From Leptasterias polaris (lineage: Eukaryota > Echinodermata > Asteroidea > Forcipulatida > Asteriidae): 64,000 nt of DNA. Location of the stretch: positions 5,276,501 through 5,340,500 of the forward strand of contig JAZGTN010000046.1 in assembly GCA_037783415.1 (NCBI GenBank). Direction: 5' to 3'. A program made the translations under genes and the position numbers. The notes under the pieces were generated by a model, which was given only the letters and a program-made list of their open reading frames with translations, was not told the origin of the DNA and did no database searches. Positions 21,901 to 30,900 of this stretch are shown here, piece after piece. Position 1 is the stretch's first letter, and every line of letters begins with the position of its first letter.

Positions 21901-24900
21901 GACTACTCCTTCGACTTTCCTTATGCCTCAGTGCAAGAGACTCGCCTCTCAAACACCTAAGAGCTAGGTTCAGCACCTCTGTAGTCATAGTATGCTAGAA
22001 GTCGCCTTAATAAAAATAAGAGCAGACCCATACAAATTGTTCCAAGTGCTTTTCTTCAGTCGTTGTCAACTATAGAATACATTCCGCTCACTCGCTCGCT
22101 CAGGACTCTCCGTTAACCAGAGAAAATAGAACGTATGCAAATCTTCTCTTGTGTACAATAGTTTTGTCTTTTCTCTGCCGAAAAAGTTAGTATAATTATT
22201 TTTTTTTAATCGAAGGAAACTTCACAAATCAGTTACAAACCTTGTAGGGTCGTATTTTGACGCCATGGTTAGGGTGGAAATTCTTTCTGTGGCCCCAGTA
22301 GCTCCTGCCGTAGTATCGCTTGAAGATCCTGCAGATTCTACAGTCATTCTCTGATATGTAACCTGAACATGGAAATATAATGGTTATTTAAAGGCCCTGT
22401 ACACTATTGGTAAGATCGAAAAACACAAATGTTCACAGATTCACACATAACTTACATGATTTAAAGTAAGTAATGGTAGAAAGGGTTCCTTAAAATATTT
22501 CTGCCTAAAATGCTATCGTTTCTGAGAAATGAGTAAAACGATAGTTTTTATCGCGCGCGATAATAAACTCGATGTTTGAAAAACAGAAAACACATAAGGT
22601 CTCTTTTCACTATTTTCTCGTGACCTCGATGACCAATTGAGCTCAAATTTTCACAGGTTTGTTATTTCATGTATATGGTTGATTACACAAAACATGAACA
22701 CTGTCTGTGATTATTTTGTCAGCTCTGCCAATCCTGTATAATACCTTTAAAAGCAATAATCAATTATATTTAAACTTGCTTACATGGAATTTCAACAATT
22801 CGTCCTCAATTCGTCATGAGAAAATAGTGAACAATTTATTTTTAGAGGGTTTTGGACTAGCAACATTAAAACTGATTGTTTTACTAATTTCACAAAATGT
22901 ATAGCATTTCAGGCAAAAACATGTCACTGTAAGTTATTCATCTTGACCATTAGGCCATGTAAGCTATGTGCAAATCCCTGAAATTGTTAAACCTCCAACC
23001 TTACCAATTGTGCACCCTTCAATGCCTACTGGACTACCCAATAATTTTGCACACGATTATATTTATCCTTATTAATTTCTAAAATGCTTTTAAAATTTGT
23101 TGTGTAAATTGATTATGTACACCGGGAGCCTATTTTTATATATTTTTTTTATGGCAATAATAACTTGCTGTAATGAATTGAATTATAATATTTAGATTTA
23201 TGTGAAGAATAATACACTTTGACGATTGAGTAATTAACTAGGTCCAATTTCATCAGGCTAAGCAAAAATAAGCAGAATACCAGTCACGGATGGTACATGT
23301 GACACAGTATTTGGGCTGGTTACCTTATTGTTAAGCATAACTTTGTGCGCTTAAGGTACTTTTTGTGCTTAGCAAATTTTTGTGCTTAAGCACTGTAAGC
23401 AGCTTATGAAATTGGGTTCTGGGTGCATAATACAAAGATTTGGTTTTAGTATTGTACATGAATATTCATGACATTCAATGACATGTCCAGTTATGCTAAT
23501 TTCAAGGTATTTACTTGATTTTGATGAAGCCAACTTCCTCTTGGGGCTTCTTGATCTTGACAAGGATAGTCCATTCAGTGGTGGGGGTGCTGACACAGGT
23601 CTGGATGGTGAGGTATTGAAGGAAACTGATTTGCCGGGGGATGCTGCACGATTGTGTGAGTTCTCCTGAAAGAGTGAAATAATTGTATTTAGGAGATTAG
23701 ATTCTTGTTTGAATTTGTGTTGTCATGCTTAGAACTAAGCACTTTCACTAATGTCGTGGTCGATCGGTGTAGTGCACTGGACTCAAGTTGTAGCATCAAA
23801 GTATGGTCAAAATCCTGGTCATACTCATGACACTTGTGTCATTGAGCAAGTTGCTTCTCTTCACCCAGGAGTAGATGTGAGGGCAGAGATTGTGATTGAA
23901 TTAGCTTGGTGCACTACATGTACTTGGCAGCATAGATTGTATACTACCGAGGGAGCTGAGATGATTTAAGCTTATTTCCTTCCTCCATATGGCTTTAACC
24001 CTTAGGAATCAGGCCTGTTTTCGAGGTTTTTGTATGTGTTGCCATTTTATATTTCAAAATCTCATTTACAGTTTAGAAATCCTATATAATTATGTATCAT
24101 TGGAAAGCTTACATATAGGGCTTTATTTTGGGGGGAAATGTGGACCTCAAGGAGATTTTGAAAAAAAATTGCAGCCATTTTTAATATGATTTTTCACTAT
24201 AAAATTTCATATTTTTCATATTTTATGCAAATAACATAAATTTCTCAGCATGAAGGAAAATTTTTGATGCCCTATTTAGAATCTACCATACCAGAGCTTT
24301 CTATCTATGAAAAAAAATATCACAATTTTGACCATTCTTGGAAACATAAACAAAAGTGACAGCTGTAACTCCTTCACTGAAAAGTCATACCACTACCGGT
24401 CAATGGATCGATGCGTTCATTCAGCATGTCTTCCTCATCACTGTCGAGATCACCATTTTCGTCGCTCTCGTCGACACCCTCAACAAATCTTAATTTTTCT
24501 AAGTCTTCAAATCTCTTTCTTTGACATTGGACAGGATTTGCCAACCTTTCAGGCTTCTTTTTAGGCATTATTGCAGAGAAAGAGAGCGTAATAATCCGAT
24601 AAAGTGTGTGAGGTTGTGCGGAGAAACTTGCATGGGAAACACACACACAAGCTTTTTTCTTGCTGGTGAACAAAGCAATGGTATGGTTTCTGTTTCGCTC
24701 TGTATTAGTTTTCATGTAGTTCTTAGGAGGGGTACCATACTATGGTTGGAAAGCTTATTTCTACACCTTTCTGATGGTGCCTGACTCAACCTAAAGAGGG
24801 CAGCAGACGCAAAACTACAAATGATTTTAATCATCGAGCGGGGGCGCTCGATGTACTGCAGGGCTGATTCCTAAGGGTTAAAGGAATGACATTATGTCCC

Positions 24901-27900
24901 AGTGACCATGGAACTACTGTTCATGCGCCATGAGCATTGCGAGCCATGCATCTTTGAAGTTAACAATTTAAACACCCTGTTTTTCAGTTTTAAGCAAACT
25001 TTAGAAGTTTTCCCAGAGCCTGGCTTATACCTTGGCTGGCTGTGCAGAGGCCGATTTGTACATGTACACAGGATTTGAAACTTTGCATGGTGGAGATCCA
25101 ATCTATATTTAGTAAGGTTTGCAGTAAAACCATGTACATGAAGTCTCACTCAATGAGTTGTGGTGGTTCTGAAAAGAACCGGTGATGTAACACTTCACGG
25201 TTTACTACGTACTCTTTTCAGGATAAATGGTGGTCGGTCTTCAATAGATGTGCGGCTGAGCCTCTGTGGTTTTCTTCTTGATGGAGACTTGCTCCTCCAG
25301 GATATAGTAGAGTCTCCGTAGCTCTTGGTTCTGAAAATGGGAAAACAAATTTCTTCAGACACTGTACACGCAGTACTTGTTCAATGTATTTAACCTCACA
25401 TGTTTCAAATTTCAAAAAAAGGGCATACACTGTACAGGGATTGCCCTTAACATTTCAGTGACTGGCCAGCAGGACCAGTTAGCTTGTCATTTCACAAGTC
25501 CACCAGCTTTTCACTGGTCCATGGGATGCTTTTCAACCCTGAACTAGCCAGCTGGACCACTTGGAGTGACTTTTGACTGGTCCTCAGGTGTTTTAACTGG
25601 CATTTGGCTAGCGGACCACTGTTAAGGGAGAACGCTGGCATAGAATATTTAGTTCTTAAGGTTCTTTATTTATTTATTTATTTATTTATTTCGTCTTTTT
25701 TAACCAGGGTAGCCCCATCAGTTTTCAATGAACTGTTCTCCCTGGGAGCCCTGGATACATACAATAAAAATACACAAGAATAAAAAACAATGGCAGCTAA
25801 GAATTACCTACAAGAACACAATAAAGATATTAAAACACTGATACAAATCCAAAATGTAGAGATCAGCCATCCACTACCCTTTCGTTCTGCACAATAACTT
25901 TTTCTAACTTGAAACATGATATATTCAATTCTCTTATGAAATTGACTGCATTTATTTACTTTTAGGGCCGGAAATCCATGTGTCTGTCATGCATTGTGCA
26001 TAGTGCGCATTCCTTTAAAATGAAAACACACACCAAGCAGTGCACATAATTGTTATGGTTAACGCAGTATGCAATACAGGATACATGAAATTAAATGCGT
26101 TTCTTTGGTGTGCAATATGCATCAGTGTTCTCCACACACGTATTTTGGGAGGGCGGGCCGCCCTCCCAAAGTTTAAGGCCGCCCTGCCAAAGAATTGGCC
26201 GCCCTGCTAAAATAATTGGCCGCCCTGCCAAAAAAATGACAAACAGACTATTTTTAGCCTGCACTTAATACGATCAAACGAGTAGCCGACGAGCCAATCC
26301 CAACTTCTAAGCGGCAGCATTGGAATTGCGATCGTTCATTTTAGTAGTATACAAACGTTAAAACACGATGCACACACAATCACATGGTTCTGACTGCTGA
26401 GTATCCACCGCTGCACGTGCATCGGCCCAGGCCCAAACAACGTTCGGTCGGTAGTCCATGCATAGCGCATACACAACACACACGGTCCAAAGTCCAAGCT
26501 AACCAACACTCCGCACGCTGTGATTGGCCGTTGATTACCATATTCATAAGAGAGCTTGCTAGACTCCAACGCAGTACACGTTCACGTGCCGATAAAGAAT
26601 TGCAACACACTGTGCCGCACGCCTGCAGATTGGTACAATGTACAGCCTTGAAGGATATTCAAACATTGACAACTTTTGCCGATATAGGGCGTTGCGGGGC
26701 AAAGTTCATTGAATTTGTTCTCAATGTGCGTACCGTGCGTTGTTTACCGATCGTTGAATCTCGACGATTTTATTGAAAACTAAGTTCTAAACAACGGAAC
26801 CTCTAATCACAAATCCATGAAAATGGTTGTTGATGAAAAAGGTATTATTGAGGGCAGAAATTAGGGGATAAGATCGTCCCAAAAATTTTGTTTTGTAAGT
26901 TTTTTGTTTTTTTTTCCGTTTCGAAAATTGCACGTGTGTGGGCTATCCGATCACCACCAACGCATAGAAATCCAGCTTTCTAAAATCCAACACTGAGCGG
27001 CATATCCCTCTGATGTTTTTGGCGCGGCGCACAAAGCAAAATGTATAACAAATTGTAGGTTTTGAATTAGTTTTACAACAAGGTTGTTTCGACAGAATGA
27101 AATAGATGTCAATCATTCTCCTTATTATAGTGTCGGGGCCCGGGGGTTAATAAGATTATTTTTAAGAAAAGGATTATCTCGGGTGTTTTTTCCTTTCACG
27201 TGCGATGACGTCATAAACCAACGGGCGCCATTTTGATGACGTCATATCGACGGGCGCCATTTTGATTACGTCATGCCGCCCTCCCAAAGAAAAAGTCTGT
27301 GGAGAACACTGTGCATTATGCGAAACGCATGACGAATATATACTGGCCTCACCCAAGCAGTGTCAGAGTGTCCCTTCGGACTGTGTACTGCCAGGGTTGA
27401 TTAAATCAGCCTTATTTATAACACATTTATATTGGTAACAACAAACCTACATGTAGTAACCTTAATGTGACCTTTGTGAAAAACAAGATGCGACCAGGGC
27501 CAAATTTCCTGGTTCTGCTTACTGCGCAATTCTGCGCTTTTGTCCCAAAGACTTATGTGCTTTACAGGGTGCCAAAAGTGCGGGATTCCACAGTCAGCAG
27601 ACCCATGAATTGGACAAAGATAACATTTGGGAACTCTTCTTTGAACATGTGTATGCCTTGACTGCACACAGTGTTTCTCAAATTTTTAGTTGCAATTTCC
27701 CCAAAAAGTAGTAGTAGTAATTCAAAACTTAAAGAAATTGTTAAGAACTGACTAAGAAATGCAAATGTCATTTAAAATCTGACAAAATAACAAGGAAGCT
27801 GATGATATGCCTGAATTGTACACACATTTCCTAACACATGTATAACTGAGCAAAATGATCTGCTAAACAAAAACAACTCTTCTAACCAGAAATCCCAAGA

Positions 27901-30900
27901 AACAATTCCACCATACAAAAAGCAGGAACATTCAAATTAGCACAGTAAAGCCAATTGCATTGTAAGCCAATTGCTCAAACACCCCCTGAGGGGAAAATCC
28001 ACATCAAAATACTTGAAGAGAGAGGGGAAATATGGTTACAAAGCTTGGACAAAAAGCAGATGCTGATTTTTAAAACAATGCACTACCTTGTTCTCCTTCG
28101 AGGCTTGCGTTCTGTTGAGCTGGCCAGGAAATCGTTGTCTGACATTGACGTCTGGGCGGACAGCTCGTGGTAGCGATCAAGACGAGCCGTGCTGCAATCT
28201 CTTACTGTGGTGCTGCAGGAGAACTCCAACTTGGGGGAAATGCCCTGAGGACAAATGTACAGGATTAAATTAATATGGTGGACTGATATTGGTTTCGGTT
28301 TGCAGTGATGCAAACTACCATACAATATTACTACCATCCAAGATAACAAAGACTTCAAAGCAGCTGCTCTCGAGCACATCACCCAGCATTACTAAGAATC
28401 TTCTTGCGCACACCCAACCCTACGTGCCTGACTCCACCAGGAGTGTTACGTGGTATCTATCCAGATCCAGATGCTGTGTACTCTTACAAGTTCCGAGAGT
28501 GATTTAACAGAAATCGTCTTCGCAGCTGCTTTGCTGAACACCCAACTCTTCAGTCTTTAAATTACTCTAAAGTAATTAGTCAAAACATTAGGAACATCAA
28601 TACGATTCTATAAGAACTAAATCCAATAACAGTTTCTGTATAGAACCATGCTTATAAATCACAACTAGAGATATAGTTCAATGGTATAGTTGGAAATTAG
28701 AATTTTCAAACGACTTGAATTCAGATGTTTTTTGAAGTTGTAATGATTTTCTAAGTGTTTATGGAAATTCAACAAGGGGTCTGCCCAAGGTGCTATATTA
28801 ATGGGTCTTATAATACAATAATACAATGGGTCTTATAATACAATATAGCTGTGCATCCTGTCATAAAAATGAGCAATTTGAATCGCCCATTTGGTTGCAA
28901 TAAAGGGCCACAAATGTATAGCTATATGTGACGGTCCATGTAAAAAAGACAGGCACTGCCATATTTTAAAAAAATTGGGTTGAACAAAGAAAAATTTACA
29001 AGAGCGGGATTTGAACCAACAACTTCTGGTTTATAGTGCCAATGCTCTAAACAACTGAGCTATCTAGCCCTACGTTGGCAGTCTCTCTACTTTGTCAATA
29101 CCTTTGTTCGGGGGTGTCATTCAGAAGCCAGTCAGTTTCCCTTGTGGTTTATAGTTTGATATTTAAAAAATGTAAAAATTATGATGTAATGGCTGGTAAC
29201 CTGTTTCTGCTAAGCAAGTTTTGTCTGTACTTATTAGCAATTTGTTGTGCTTACCAGTTTTATGAAATTGAGCCCAGCTCTTTTTAAAACCAACACCTTT
29301 TCCAAAGACATCATTACTCTGGCATAGCTCTATAACTATTTGTAAAATCAAATTTTGATGCCAACTGGCCACTTTTAACCTTTTGTGATGCAACTTTGAT
29401 TTAAATACTTATCGTCCTATTTTCCTAAAGTTTGTTTAACCTTGTTTGTATACTTTTAATGTTTTTTTAAAATTGTAAATTTAAAATGCAATTTGGTCGT
29501 TGGACCGCAAGTTTTTGAATGTTTTTTAAAATAAACCATAAACCAACTAAACCAATAACCGTTTAACGACTTACACTAAACCAAATTGACCTCTGCATCA
29601 ACACCTCCCTTTCAGAGTCGGCATACGCAGGAATCAAAGCGTTTTGCGGATACAAGAAATCTTTGGCATCCTCGTAGAAGTGAGCCAGTACCGTTCCATC
29701 TGCACTGTAATCCTCGTTCAGCTGGATCAGCTCCACCAAGATACGCTCATCTTCAAGGAGGAGGGATAAGTGGGCGGGGTCGATGCAGTTCACAAAAGTC
29801 TGCAGGAATAACAGAATGAATAGCGATTATAAACTAATTTAGGAACTGTCTAACATTGGATGCTAAATTCACAGATCTCACAGGGTTCTAGATTCCCTGT
29901 TAAGCGCTTTGATCTTACTAAAAGCGCCATATAAATAGGCCTACCCCCTTATTAATATTTGTCAAAATTCATGCTCACATTTTTGAAGGAAGTGTTAAAT
30001 GAAATAAGAAAAAATCTTTTAAAAGATTTACGCCAAGGTGTTCAGACTTTAGCAGGCATTTAACAAAGCTCTTGAGTCATAACCATCCTGGAGCCGAAAT
30101 ACATCATTAACCCCAACAGTGCTTTGTAATGCATTTTAAGCTGTAAAATTCAGCTGTAAAATTCTCCCTCAACAGTGGTCCGCTGGCCAATTGCTAGTTA
30201 AAACATGTGAAGACTAGTCAAACATCACTACAACTTACAAGTGGTCAGGCTGGCTAGTTCAGTGTTAAAAAAAGCAACCCTATTTAATTTGAAAATGGAC
30301 TAGTTAAAATACTGAGGGACTAGTAAAATGACAAGCTAACTGGTCGTGCTGGAAGGTCAACGGAAAAAGGGCAAACCCTTAGTTACTACCTTTTTTCCAT
30401 TCATTCTAGAAACATTGACTTCAGTAATTTAAGCAAACACAATTTCAAAGCCGACTTCCAAACTTTTTTTTGGTCACTGCTTGAACTTCCACAAAGGATA
30501 GTTTTAAGAGGAAATCAACTGATCTGCTGAGAAGTTGCAATCCTGACCTTCTCAAACCGAATGACTTGATGGAAGAGAAGAGGGAAGATCGGCGGCAAAC
30601 ACAAAGTTCTCTTCTGAAATCCCAAGAAGTGGATACTGATGTAGACATCCTCTCTCTCTCGAAGGACGGTACCCGGGCATGTAACCTGTTGTGTTATGAT
30701 AAAATGAGTGCAAAAATTAGTTAGAGGTCTGACGTTTCGACCCTAGCAGAGTCTTTCTCGAAGGCTAAAATGAGTGATAATAAAATGTTGTGTTATAATA
30801 AAAATGTAGATACTGTAGAAAGAGATGAACTACTTACCAACCAAAAGGTGAAAACTATTTAAGGCAGACTTGACATTGTTTCGGAGCACAGATTTGGAGC

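Noticed and set aside
22241..22362. Ser/Thr-rich alternative frame of SPATA6 exon 7
   Set aside because: Open, but out of phase with exons 6 and 8.
29591..29799. Earlier donor for SPATA6 exon 3 after ATGCAGAG
   Set aside because: It leaves a phase that puts a stop in exon 4; GTAAGT at 29574 keeps the frame and the Met-Gln-Arg...Lys-Leu-Glu-Phe spacing.
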